A DNA stretch of 64,000 nucleotides from Epiperipatus broadwayi (taxonomy: Eukaryota > Onychophora > Udeonychophora > Euonychophora > Peripatidae): contig JAQFVV010000056.1 in the NCBI GenBank assembly GCA_028023455.1, positions 2,482,001-2,546,000 of the forward strand. The letters run 5' to 3'. Under the pieces are notes generated by a model that ran no database searches, was not told the origin of the DNA, and worked only from the letters and a program-made list of their open reading frames with translations. Both the position numbers and the translations under genes were made by a program. Shown piece after piece: positions 48,520-58,959 of the stretch. The number at the start of each line of letters is the position of its first letter. Position 1 is the stretch's first letter.

Positions 48520-49530
48520 TTTATTGGACAATGAGTTTAGTTGGTTTAGTCAGTCAGTTCAGATAACAGTTCAGTTTATTATGTATCCAGAAACAAAAAT
48601 GCAGTGTTGAGCAGCTTTTGGGAACATACGATCTTACTTCAGCCCTTAGTCCAATAAGATCAGCAAGATCTGCCCATGAAATAATGTTTGCGTAACAGCT
48701 TAGAAATCCTCCATCAATGTTTAACTGTCTCCAGTAATAATACCGATGAATAAGAAAGAAACCTCCCCAAGAAACTTCAAATCTAACCGGTTAGATATAC
48801 TTCATTAGAAGCAGCAAACAGCAAGAAGTCCATGTTCTAAAATTCTAGGTAAAAACATTTTCTTATTCGCATTTATATAGTAGCCATCGCATTCGTAAAA
48901 ACTCAAGATTCAAATTATATGTACTCTATAGCACATAAAAATGAACTATTAATTTGTGTTCTAAATATATGTGTTTTATATTCTTTAATGCTTTATTATA
49001 TATGTCAGTGTGTGAATTAATATGTGCGTGATCATTATATTTAAAACATCAGTATTATGTTAGTAAATAAGATTTATAAAATATTTAAAGTTAGAGTATA
49101 AATGTTAATTAAAATAAATTGTCTTTAAACTTAAGCTTTATTTGTCGGTCAATTCTTTTCACCACTATTATGAAACAATAATTTGTTATTGATAACAAAT
49201 AACTGAGCTAGTCATGGGTATAGGCATTGAATTAGTGGCCATTGGTCAAAGTGCGTTATTTATTCATTCTTGGATAATTAACTGGCGCCCGTGTTTATAC
49301 AAAACAAAAAAGTGCTTTGAACTTGGTGTTGAATTCAACAGTCGAGAAGAAGTTATGTCCTGGAAATGTACCGCTAGTTATATATCTTATAGCTATCGTT
49401 TGGACATACATACTCTCCGAGTATGTTCTTCTCTGCCTAAGAGACAGATGTTTCAAACCTCTCATATTCGAACCCAGTACAATCTATAATAAATATACAA
49501 GTGATAAATTTAAAATGAAATAATAATAGA
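48520..49530 (+). mobile_element. possible LTR element fragment with a tRNA-Lys-type primer site
   Basis: TGGCGCCCGTG at 49283 resembles the tRNA-Lys-type primer-binding site (TGGCGCCC) that follows a 5' LTR. The preceding 700 bp contains GC-richer blocks (48540-48840) and AATAAA-like signals, consistent with an LTR. Downstream, the frame 49317-49523 has a hydrophobic stretch (VPLVIYLIAIVWTYIL) of membrane-span length. No pol sequence or second LTR was found, so this is weak. Confidence 0.3.
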
Positions 49531-50084
49531 AATGAAGATATTTTGATCAATTATTTTATATATATATATATTCAAAATATTCTAAAATAAATTCTAAAAA
49601 ATACATTATGCGTTTTTGCTATGTTATTTTATTTACAATAATTAATTTATAAAACAAAAGAAGATGATTTGTAAGATGATAATTTATTAGTTCTAAGTCA
49701 TGAACATGTTTAAATCATGCACTCCACTTATTCATTACAAAGTATTGGATTTATATGTAATACTAGTTTGTGCAAGTGTTTCATTTTAAAATCTGGCAGA
49801 ATTGTTAAATGGAGATTTAAAATTAGCTGTCTTTCAGAATTTCCTTAAAATTTTGTATTGCCAAAAAAGAAATATATTTTATTTATTTCCACATTCTGTA
49901 TTATGTATAAAGTAAATTCCAAACACTTATTTCTTTATTAATACTAACACATACTACTAATAACATACGCTTAAATTATTTACTTTTAAAACTTACGCAA
50001 TAGGTACGACAATGCATTTATTTTTGTACAATAAATATTTATCCTTTAATATAACATACATATTTACCTGAAGGTTTGTAATAA

Positions 50085-50410
50085 TGGTATTTTAGTTGTA
50101 TTTATATATTAAACTATTTCCACCATCTAATGTAAGTATTGAATGTCTTTATAAAAATCTAACTTTATTTAAATATTCCAAACCCATTCAACTGTTAATA
50201 ATATGCACAATGTTTTTGAGAGGTATTATTCTCCAGCAACACCTGAGAAAGAGAGGAGAATAATATCTCTTAAAACATTGTGTACATACTAATCTGTGTG
50301 CTATTTCTAACAATTAAATGTATTTCAAACATTTAAATAAAGTTAAATTTTTTTAAAAACATTCAATACTTACATTAGATGATGAAAATAAACCAATATA
50401 AGTATAGTTA
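50085..50410. mobile_element. second composite fold-back with inverted SINE ends
   Basis: Arms 50085-50225 and about 50228-50405 are imperfect inverted repeats. They share with the 31.25-31.80 kb composite both the SINE 3' portion (AACTTTATTTAAATATTCCA, TTCAACTGTTA, GGTATTATTCTCC) and the extra outer segment (GGTATTTTAGTTGTATTT, CTATTTCCACCATCTAATG, AGTATTGAATGTCTTT). The central tRNA heads are deleted. The shared outer ends show that the inverted unit itself, not two independent SINE insertions, is what was copied. Confidence 0.8.
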
Positions 50411-50579
50411 ACACTATATTAAATTTTAATATATTACACTTTCCTTAATAATTAAATCATAAAGGCGATGACAATTATTCATCCTAAAATATATATATTT
50501 GCCAGTTTTATAAAATATAATTTATTTTAATAAGTATTTTGTTAACCCTTCTGATATATGCATGCTCACTGAAGATGCA

Positions 50580-51330
50580 TTAACCCTTTTCCCGCGCTCG
50601 ACGAGACTCCTCGTCGACATCTAAAATCACTCTAACTTAGTTCGTTTTTATACGATAAAATTCGTTAAATATGTATTGAATTCGTTTTTAAAAGTTCTGT
50701 ACGATGGTGACATCTTCCGATTTATTTTAGAAGTAAAAAATAAAAAAAAACGCATTTAAACCTAAACAAAGAAGGAACATTATTTGTGATTGGTTCTTAC
50801 ATGCTCTCAGCCGAAAAAGACATTCTGATTGGCTGGAAAGAACAAAGAAACTGCCTGATCAAAGAAAATAAAGAAAAAGCTGAGATTTTCATTTCGAATA
50901 CGATTTAAATTATTATTAAATAATATTTATGGAAATTAAACATAATTTTCAGAGAGAATAATAAAAAAACAAAATTATTTTCGAAAAATATTGAAGATTT
51001 AAGTAAATATATTGAAGATGTAGTAAAAAGAAATATTTACTTTTCTATAACGTAAAGTCGATCTTTTTGTTTACATTATAACTTTTATGTTGCCGATATA
51101 GAATATCTTAGAATAAATAAATAGCAATTTATTTTTGAAAGAACTTTCGTTTTCTTCATGACCTGAAAAATTAATTATATACTTTTTATAAACGTATCTG
51201 AGTTGAATTTAATATTATAGGCGAATATGTTTTAACAATAGGCTTTGTCTTCAGTTTGTGAGTTGGCCAATTAAAAGATTTGATTTTTATCTGATACAAC
51301 CAATGATAAAATTAGCCGTTTAAGGGTTAA
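50580..51330. mobile_element. piggyBac-like non-autonomous element in a TTAA site
   Basis: TTAA at 50580-50583 and 51327-51330 flanks an element starting CCCTTTTCCCGCGC and ending GCCGTTTAAGGG. TTAA duplication plus CCCTT termini are the piggyBac signature. A CGACGAGACTCCTCGTCG palindrome lies 14 bp inside the left end. No transposase frame is visible. A second TTAACCCTT occurs at 50552, so the left border could be part of a nested or tandem arrangement. Confidence 0.8.
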
Positions 51331-51696
51331 AGTAAGAAAATTAATGTTGAAATTTGCATATATATTTATTATTACAAATCATTAAGGCAAAATGTAACAA
51401 TTATTTTTTGTAATATTATTGTAATATCATTCAAAATAATATAACAAAACAATCTTATTACTGTTCATATATTTTTTTTTTTACTGTCCATTGCAGGACT
51501 TTTTTTACATTTCAACTTATTCCTTCTTTGGGACACCATGGTTGCTTTGATGAGGATTTTTTAATTTGCTTTAGAATTTTCTCCACAACTGAAGATTTTT
51601 TTTGAGAGAGAGAGAGATATTATATATACACCTGGGTCTCTTTTTATGCAGACTTATTTAACACGATTTTGAAGTTACATGATTCGTGTTTCACCG

Positions 51697-51794
51697 GAAG
51701 TCGAACTCCGATATTGCGCTATTACTTTAAATAATAAATTTTGCGCAATTATGTTATATTGAAAGTAATAGCACATTATTGGAATTCGACTTTC
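51697..51794. repeat. 98 bp hairpin
   Basis: GAAGTCGAACTCC, ATTGCGCTATTACTTT at 51698-51730 is followed by the inverted AAAGTAATAGCACATTA, GGAATTCGACTTTC ending at 51794. A related single arm (GGAATTTGAACTCCAATATC) is at 58357-58380. Confidence 0.75.
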
Positions 51795-51799
51795 AACTT

Positions 51800-52980
51800 A
51801 GTAATTTCAATATTTTCAGTGCTTTATAATAGTAAGATTTTATGCAATAATGAAATTAAAATCATGATTTCCACATTTTATGTATACACACATTAAATTT
51901 TACAAGATTATAATGTAAATTTGTTCAAACATTGTGCGTGTTAATTTTGCATTTTAAATCACATTCTGTTTTTGCTTTTTAAAAAAGAACGTAATCAATT
52001 ATTAATCATTTAGTGTCCACAAGTTTATTTTTAAAAGGTCAGTAATAGCAGTGGGCACAATTAAATTTGACAATTAAAAATTAAAATCTGATTTTTAATT
52101 GTAATTAACAATTTAAAAATTACTTACGGCGACTTGAAATAATGTGATGTGAAATTTGATTTTTAAACGGAATTGAAAATTAAAGACAAAAATAAGAATT
52201 TAATTTTTAGTTGTTAGTTTCATAAACAATTAATAAAATCATCGTCTCAAAGATTAATTACTAATTACGTTGTCACCAGAAAACCATTGACACAACATGA
52301 GTGTGAAGTTGGCGCTAGTTGTTTGCAAACGAACATGTTTTTTGGCAAATAGCTATAATAATTAAAACGTGTATAAAAAATGTAAATTACTGTACTGTAA
52401 ATTATGCATAAAAATATATTATTTTGAATAAAATTAAATATTATAGTTAAAAAAAGTTTGTCTTGTATCAATTTTTTTCAAATTTGAAATTTTTTATTAG
52501 TCATATTTTATTTCCTTATTTTTTTTGCGCGCGAATTTTAAAGTAATTTTACGTTGGTGCTTTGCTTTTATGCAAATTTTGAAAAATCACAGACTGCATC
52601 CCCCCTTTTTCAATGTAAGTTACGTCTATTTTTGCGCGATTTCGTTTGCGTGTGTTTTCTGAGGAACCTATCTATCGCGTAAAATGATACCCAGTGTATA
52701 TATATTCAAGTTTTAAATTATTTCTCCAGTTCTGTAAAAAGGTAGATGATGAAAAAGGATATTAGGTTTAGGTCTTCTCTTTTCCTCTTTGCTTTTTTTT
52801 AGCAGTCTATCTTATTTATAAATAACTAAATAAAAATATTTTATTCTTACAGTTTTAAAGAAGAAATTTTATGTTGGTTTTATCATTTGAAAGTCTTTTT
52901 TTTATTTTTAGAATGCATAATACATTCAGTTATATCAAATTCTTTTGTTTTATAAATTAATCATTGTAAATAAAATAACA
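51800..52980. other. AT-rich stretch without identifiable gene
   Basis: Contains low-complexity AATTAAAAATT repeats (52060-52240) and nothing recognisable as coding. Confidence 0.5.
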
Positions 52981-52989
52981 AACCTATTT

Positions 52990-53027
52990 TATAGATCAAT
53001 ATTATATATATATATATATATATATAT
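52990..53027. repeat. (AT)n microsatellite
   Basis: A short AT dinucleotide run directly adjoins the GC-richer block at 53035. Confidence 0.9.
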
Positions 53028-53034
53028 TTATTGC

Positions 53035-54260
53035 AACTGGACTGGGGTCTCCAACCCCTCTTGTGATTGATTTGTTTTCTGATTAGCATATTGCAGCAAA
53101 GAAAGAATGATTGGCATTACCCAATGCTGATGTCACCCCCTACAATAATATTTCCTGCTCATCAGAGGATGCACCATTAAAGAGACTGGCAACAGCTACA
53201 AATTTATCTGTTTGGTTTCCAAAACAGTGCCACTAGAGTTCCAGATTACTACAACCTTATTCACCCACATCAGGTTGTGCCGGACAAAGCCCAGGAAACA
53301 TGAGATTCCTGTGAATAAGTACACTGAAAATTGGACAACATGAAAGGAACTGACAAGATATATTAATTTTATGTAACAGAAATTTATTTAAATAATAATA
53401 CTTTGAATAATAACTCCTTTTTATAGTTCAGACAGTTCAGCTTCTATATATTAATTAGTCTATTCCATCGGTAACTTCTCTGATGCTTGGTTCCATCGAT
53501 GACATTCACACAGTGTTCATCATTTGTATAATAAGTATATATATGTGCCTGTATATCTTTGCAGTAAGGCTAAGTTCATACTTCATGCAGCACTTGGCCG
53601 ATGATCCTGTTTGGCCAACATTCATATAGCAGGAACTTACATATCCATGTGTACATCATGTTTACCTCCCTGATCATTCCACAAGTTTAATTTCTCATTC
53701 TGAATGTATACATTCTCCTTGTATGTGCACGTATATATAATTCATAGATATGTCCGTTAATTTCCTATTGCAATATCCTCCTAGGCAAGCTTGATTTATA
53801 TTTAAATTAATTCTTTTCATTCAACTGTTTAATAGTCAACAATTATATCTGAATATGTTCACTTGTTCGATTCATGTACATAGATGTACATCCTTTTTAG
53901 TAAGCAAAAATATTAACTCCTTCTTGGTTACCTTAAGTGTTTACAATGTATACAAATATTGGGGTATGTCTATTTTAAATTAATCCTTACATTATAATTA
54001 TTATATTTCAATTAGCAGGTTGAAATTTAACCATTTGACACATATTACTTTATATTCTTTATCCTAGAGCCTAATTTTGAGTCAACATTATTAAGTTTTA
54101 TCACTTTATCAAGTTTAAAAAAACTAGTGAATAGAAATATATTCATTATTTCGTTTCACCATTTCTATTGGCATAACTCAGTTTTACCTTCTTCATTCTA
54201 ATAATAATAGTGGCAAGTATATTATTCTATCAATAGATTGAGTGTCTGGTACAATATATA
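53035..54260 (-). mobile_element. possible LTR element fragment
   Basis: On minus, AGGAGGATAT near 53783 could be a polypurine tract followed by an LTR starting TGCAATAGGAAATTAACGG. This runs through an AATAAA signal (near 53395) into GC-richer sequence at 53040-53330. At the far side TGTACCAGACACTCAATC (54256 on minus) matches the element-like end at 5529. No protein domain could be confirmed, so the call rests on sequence style only. Confidence 0.3.
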
Positions 54261-54299
54261 TTGTACATTTAATTCCTTATGGATTAATTTTTTCATTGT

Positions 54300-55250
54300 T
54301 TATTTCTTTAAACTATAATCTGTCAAGTAGATCACGAAACTTAAGATAGTACCAAATATTTTTAATTCCTTTCTTTCAATTTAAATATGGAAATTTCTAC
54401 AAATAGATTGATTACTGGTCTTCTTTCTCATCTTTGCATTAACAGATGTTATGTAATAGATAACTATCTCTAACTAAAAATAAGCATTATTGTCTATTTG
54501 TAGTATACTATTGCCTATTTGACTTAATCTTTTTGCATATAGATTTTTTTCCATACAAGCTGCAGATATTCAAGTTTTAAATTCTTTATATATTTAAGAT
54601 ACACATTATAATTCAAAGATTTTATACACTAATGAAATAAATATTTATAAATAAATAAATAAAATTAATAGATATTACTTAAATATGTATGGATATGTTC
54701 CATTAATAGAGTTACAGTGTGTAAGAATATTCAGGCAGAGAAAAATTTCTACAAAAAGTTATCCATATTTTTTATTATTTTTTAGATTTAATTAGATTAA
54801 ATTAGAAATAAAAAAAGAATAGTTTTAATTAAAATACTTTTGCCTGTTTATTTCTTCATTCCCTGTATCCATGATTTACCATCTCCAGTTTCAGTAACCT
54901 AATGTTTAAAAATTATTAAATAAAAATAAAAAAAGAAGAGAAATCCATAACATTCAAATATACAATTGCTTACATTAGTCAACCATTTTCTAATTTTGCA
55001 TTCTCAGTATGCATTCATTTAAACATATAATTGTCTCTATTGATTTATTATTGTACTAATTTTTTTTATAACCACATTATTCTACTTTTTTGTTTTTGTC
55101 AATATCTTAATATATATATATATAATTTTATATTAAATTATCTCAGATATGTTTGTACATTGACAGTGCTTATGAATGGCTTGTAAATAAAGTAAATGTT
55201 GATATAAATGATAAAAAATTACAATGAAAGATATAATATAATTAAAATTT
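54300..55250. other. AT-rich stretch without identifiable gene
   Basis: Nothing recognisable. Confidence 0.5.
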
Positions 55251-55254
55251 AAAC

Positions 55255-55470
55255 AAAATAGGCAAATCTCTCTCCATATAGTAGTGCCACTCAAAGCAAG
55301 ACAGAGTAATCAATGGATGCCAGAAGGCTTGTGCATAAAATCCCTATATAGTGCGTACTCATCCAATATCCCCAAACTAGTTACTGTATGGAGAGAGTTT
55401 TGCCTATTTTAACAACAGTTATGAGTAAGCACGGGAAATAGTGATCATGTGATGTACATTTTATGCATTT
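55255..55470. repeat. repeat family with AGGCAAAACTCTC ends, short copy
   Basis: It begins AAAATAGGCAAATCTCTCTC and has the inverted end GAGAGAGTTTTGCCTATTTT at about 55398-55417. In between are AGAGTAATCAATGGATGC, GTGCATAAAATCCCTATATA and GTGCGTACTCATCCAATAT, shared with 58.55 kb. The outer TGATCATGTGATG (55440-55455) is also family sequence. Confidence 0.75.
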
Positions 55471-55736
55471 ATATATGCATATGTTTTTATTATTATTTCA
55501 CTTAAATAAATGTTTGTACAAGAGTTTGATGAAATATTTTACTGCTGATATTATAAACGTTAGAACTGGGGGTGACATAATTTATATGTATTGAAATAAA
55601 AGTTTTTATTGGCAAAAAAATGAAAGTTTTTATGTTCTCCCCAAAATAGGATTGGTTGTTATTATTATAGACCTATGTTTTCATTAGATGGTTACTTGCT
55701 GTTAGTGTCTGAGTAAAATTAACAATTTTGGCATTG

Positions 55737-55868
55737 CTAGAGAAATTGATTTTTTTTTCATGTGGCATAGCATCGGCCAGGAAGCAAACCCACTAACCCA
55801 GGACAACTGCTTGCAAGGCAGCTGTGCTGACCTCTCGACCACCAATGCTGGACTAGAGAAATTGATTT
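55737..55868 (-). mobile_element. retroposed tRNA-like sequence with 16 bp target duplication
   Basis: CTAGAGAAATTGATTT is present exactly at 55737-55752 and 55853-55868. The 100 bp insert on minus reads GCATTGGTGG, GGTCAGCACAGCTG, CTTGCAAGCAG (anticodon TGC) and CTTCCTGGCCGATGC, followed by a tail ending in A. The acceptor strands GCATTGG and CCGATGC pair fully. The body is tRNA-Gly-like, as at 34.9 kb, but the anticodon reads TGC and the T arm carries an 8 nt internal duplication (GGGTTAGTGGGTT). It is a tRNA-derived SINE or retropseudogene. Confidence 0.88.
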
Positions 55869-56718
55869 GAAAATATATTTGATTAGTTTTTCTAAACTTT
55901 TTTTTGTGTGTACAGTAAAAATATTTATAGCATTTAGTATAATAACTGGACCTATATATAAAACAATAAGAATTATGTAACAAATCAATGCTAAACTATT
56001 TATTAATTCTATAATACTTTTTTGTTGTTTTTCTTTTTAGTAAATATTTCAATTACCGTAATTTTCAATTTTATTTAGAAATTACACTTAAAGTCATTTT
56101 TGTTTTCATTAAAATACTTTTTAAAATTAATTGGTCTATTATATACCATTAGATCTATCAATGAATTAAAGCAACATTGTAAAAAAAATTCATACAGAGC
56201 CAATTCTGACATCCAACTTCAACTCGAGCTCAAACATCAAATCATAGCATGGTGGATTTAGTGACCAGTTCAATGCAGGAGTTAACATTCTCAAACACAC
56301 CATGAATAACACCAGACTGGTTTCCTTCCACCCACTCTCCCTCTCACTTTTAGGCACCCTATGTAGACACTTTTTTATCCTTCCCATCTGGTCTACATCT
56401 TGCAATGTAAAATTAAAAAGTTTTTATGTATTCGTTATTCGGATTAGCATGCATAAAATAATTGAATTATTTACTTCATTAAATTGTAAAATACTATGTA
56501 TATGTGCTGTACGCACAGATAATGAAGCTAGTATATATAATCGAAAGTAAATATAAAATTCCTATTTTAGTTGAGTGTTTTTGAGAGACTTCTTGCTCTC
56601 ATATTCATAGCTACTATCTTGTTAAAAACTGCACTGTTAGAAGGAAAATTTATGCAAAATAATGCAAATTAGTTATAACTGCCATTTTCAGGACAGGGCA
56701 AAGCAAGCTTCTCTCCGA

Positions 56719-57010
56719 TTAATGGACTGACTTAGGATCGCTTGCTATGTGTAATGTTTTTCTGATCTTGCATTTAGCATCATGTCTTTCTGAGCAAACG
56801 GGGTTAGTAGACATGGGTTTGAATCTATGCCCTGTTGTTTTTTCATGCTCAACAAAGATGGAATAGCCTTTCTGTTTGGTTTTAGTTTTATTGTAAAGGT
56901 ATTTATGCTGAGCCACTCTGTCAGCAATATTGGTCCTGGTCTCCTTATAATATGCAGCCTGGCAGCTTGTGAGCAAGTCACTTTATACATTACTTGAGGG
57001 GTGAGTTCAA
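56719..57010 (-). pseudogene. Penelope-like GIY-YIG endonuclease remnant, left arm
   Basis: Reading CQAAYYKETRTNIADRVAQH (the usual Y-I-G-E-T-x-R area, with YIG degraded to YYK), then SIFVEHEKTTGHRFKPM, VCSERHDAKCKIRKTLHIAS and DPKSVH. The E-H-x-x-x-T-G-H pattern matches this family. The sequence between the two halves of the catalytic core is shifted in frame. Confidence 0.65.
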
Positions 57011-57096
57011 GTGTGATTTTGTTCTGAAGTCCCAATACAAACAGACTTATTAATAATTCCAAGGACAATATCACACCTGAACTCACCCCTCAAGTT

Positions 57097-57408
57097 GTGT
57101 ATAAAGTGATCTGCCCACAAGCTAACTGCCAGGCTGCATATTATTGGGAGATCAGAACTAACAGCATAAATACCTTTACAATAAAACTAAAATACCTTTA
57201 CAATAAAACTAAAACCAAACAGGAAGGCAATTCCATCTTTGTTGAGCATGAAAAAACAACAGGGCATAGATTCGAACCCATGTCTGATAACACCATTTGC
57301 TCAGAAAGACCCGATGCTAAATGCAAGATCAGAGAAGTATTACACATAGCAAGTGATCCTAAGTCCATTAATCAAAGAAAATCCTGCTTTTACCTGTTCC
57401 AAAAATGA
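57097..57408 (+). pseudogene. Penelope-like GIY-YIG endonuclease remnant, right arm
   Basis: This 103-codon open frame parallels the left arm: CQAAYYWEIRTNS, NTFTIKLKYLYNKTKTKQEG, SIFVEHEKTTGHRFEPM, ICSERPDAKCKIREVLHIAS and DPKSINQRKS. A short internal duplication (TACCTTTACAATAAAACTAA) has replaced part of the core, so it is not functional. Confidence 0.65.
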
Positions 57409-57884
57409 CAGTTATAACTAATTTGCATTATTTTGCATAAATTTTTTTTCTAACAATGCAGTTTTTAACAAAATAGTAGCTACGAATATGAAATCAAAAA
57501 GTCTCTTGAAATCACTCACCTAAAATAGTATTTTATATTTACTTTCGATTATATATACTAGCTTCATATCTGTGCACACAGCACATATGTATATAGTATT
57601 AACATGTATGGTGACTTTATATAATTTAGTTGTCACAATCATACTTGCACCATTGTATTATCAATAGTCATGCATTACCAGATGTAAAACATTATATGTT
57701 TAAAATTACTACATATAACAATCACCCCAGTTAGTCTGTCAATTTAACTCAATGTCTGATAAATGTGTAAATTTATGTGTCTATGTAACCTGGCAACTGC
57801 TTCTAAATCATAAAACCTTTGCATATCAATAAAGATTATTGTTGAAATCTAATATATATTATTCATTCAAAGAAATTGCAAAAC

Positions 57885-58012
57885 ACCTAGAAAGAGACCA
57901 TATGTAAGATGGATAGATGAGATAAAAAAAATGGTGGAGTAAAAAGCTATGGATCGGTTAAACTATATCACACATGAAGATATTTCATCCGCTATAAAGT
58001 TAAAATGATGAT
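57885..58012 (+). mobile_element. RTE-type LINE copy C, 3' end fragment
   Basis: About 130 bp aligns with the 3' end of copy A (12815-12960). Landmarks are AGAAAGAGACCA, AAGATGGATAGATGAGATAA, GGAGT, GGATCGGTTAAAC and AAGTTAAAATGATGATA, where copy A has AGTTAAAATGACGATGATGA. It is severely 5'-truncated, as expected for a LINE insertion. Confidence 0.65.
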
Positions 58013-58474
58013 ACATTTCTTTTAATTCACTCCAAAATAATGGACAAAGGTCTATAAGTAAATTATTTTAATGTAACTTGAAAAATTAATAAATACAGAT
58101 TTTGCTAATACTAAAAAAAAAAAAAAAACAACCCTAAAACATTCACGTATAAATATGGCACCTATTACATGTCTCGTTAAGTTACAATACATATATTCAA
58201 ATTAATGTCTCCAGTTAATATATATATATCTGTAAAAACATATCTATAATTAAGTTATTAAGATGTTCTCTCGTAATCTTTTTTTTTTATTCTTCCTGTT
58301 TTAGTTTTGTATTAATAGCCTTTTATTTTTTTGCCCTGGAAAGATAGAAATGAGCGCATTTTACTGGAATTTGAACTCCAATATCTGCTATTTTATCATT
58401 GCAAGAAACTATGCAAGTGTTTGCATCTGAATGATAAATACCTTTCGCTTGGCTCTAATTAATAGTTATGCAAA

Positions 58475-58957
58475 AAATGATAAATATTAAACCATCAAAC
58501 ATCACATGATCACCATTCTTTATGCTTGTGCAAGCTGTTTTTCACAAAGGCAAAACTCTCAGTGCAAGCCAGAGTAATCATTAGATGCAGGAAGATTTGT
58601 GCATAAAATCCGTATATAGTGCCTGCTCATTCAATATTCCTAGACTTGTTTCTAGTTTGTGGCTTTCATCAGTGAAAAGATTTGGATCTGAGAGCACTGC
58701 ACATAGAGCTTAGGATCTAATGCAATCCTCCAGCAGCCATCTTTTACATTTTTAGCTAACTACAAAGCTTTGAGTCTAAAATAAAAATTCAATTATGTTT
58801 TCAAGCTAAACTCATTAGCTTGTATAGTTGTATAGATCTGAACTCAGTTCAGCATCCATACTTTTTGGTGTTTTCCTGCATCCATTGATTACTCTGACTT
58901 GCAATGAGTGATACTACTGTGTGGAGAGTTTTGCCTCTATGAAAATGATAAATGTTA
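58475..58957. mobile_element. repeat family with AGGCAAAACTCTC ends, fullest copy
   Basis: The termini AAAGGCAAAACTCTC (about 58549) and GAGAGTTTTGCCT (ending 58937) are inverted. The following inner blocks are also inverted (CAAGCCAGAGTAATCATTAG, ATGCAGGAA against CCTGCATCCATTGATTACTC, TGACTTGCAATGAG). Outside the left end lies CATCACATGATCACCATTC. AAATGATAAATATTA (58475-58489) and AAATGATAAATGTTA (58943-58957) may be a 15 bp target duplication with one mismatch. No coding capacity. Related copies are at 43.0 and 55.3 kb. Confidence 0.7.
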
Positions 58958-58959
58958 CT

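Larger units (their letters stand above)
56491..57599. mobile_element. inverted pair of Penelope-like GIY-YIG ends (1.1 kb palindrome)
   Basis: Arms of about 530 bp (56491-57018 and about 57068-57599) are imperfect inverted repeats around a short spacer. Each arm encodes the C-terminal GIY-YIG-like region of a Penelope-type retroelement on the strand running away from the centre. It is followed by a shared 3' tail (AACTAATTTGCATTATTTTG, GCAGTTTTTAACAA, TTACTTTCGATTATATATAC). Penelope elements are known to form inverted partial copies. No reverse transcriptase core is present. Confidence 0.8.

Noticed and set aside
55753-55852. Functional tRNA-Ala(TGC) gene.
   Set aside because: The T arm has an 8 nt duplication and a weak stem, and the copy is flanked by a 16 bp target duplication with an A tail.
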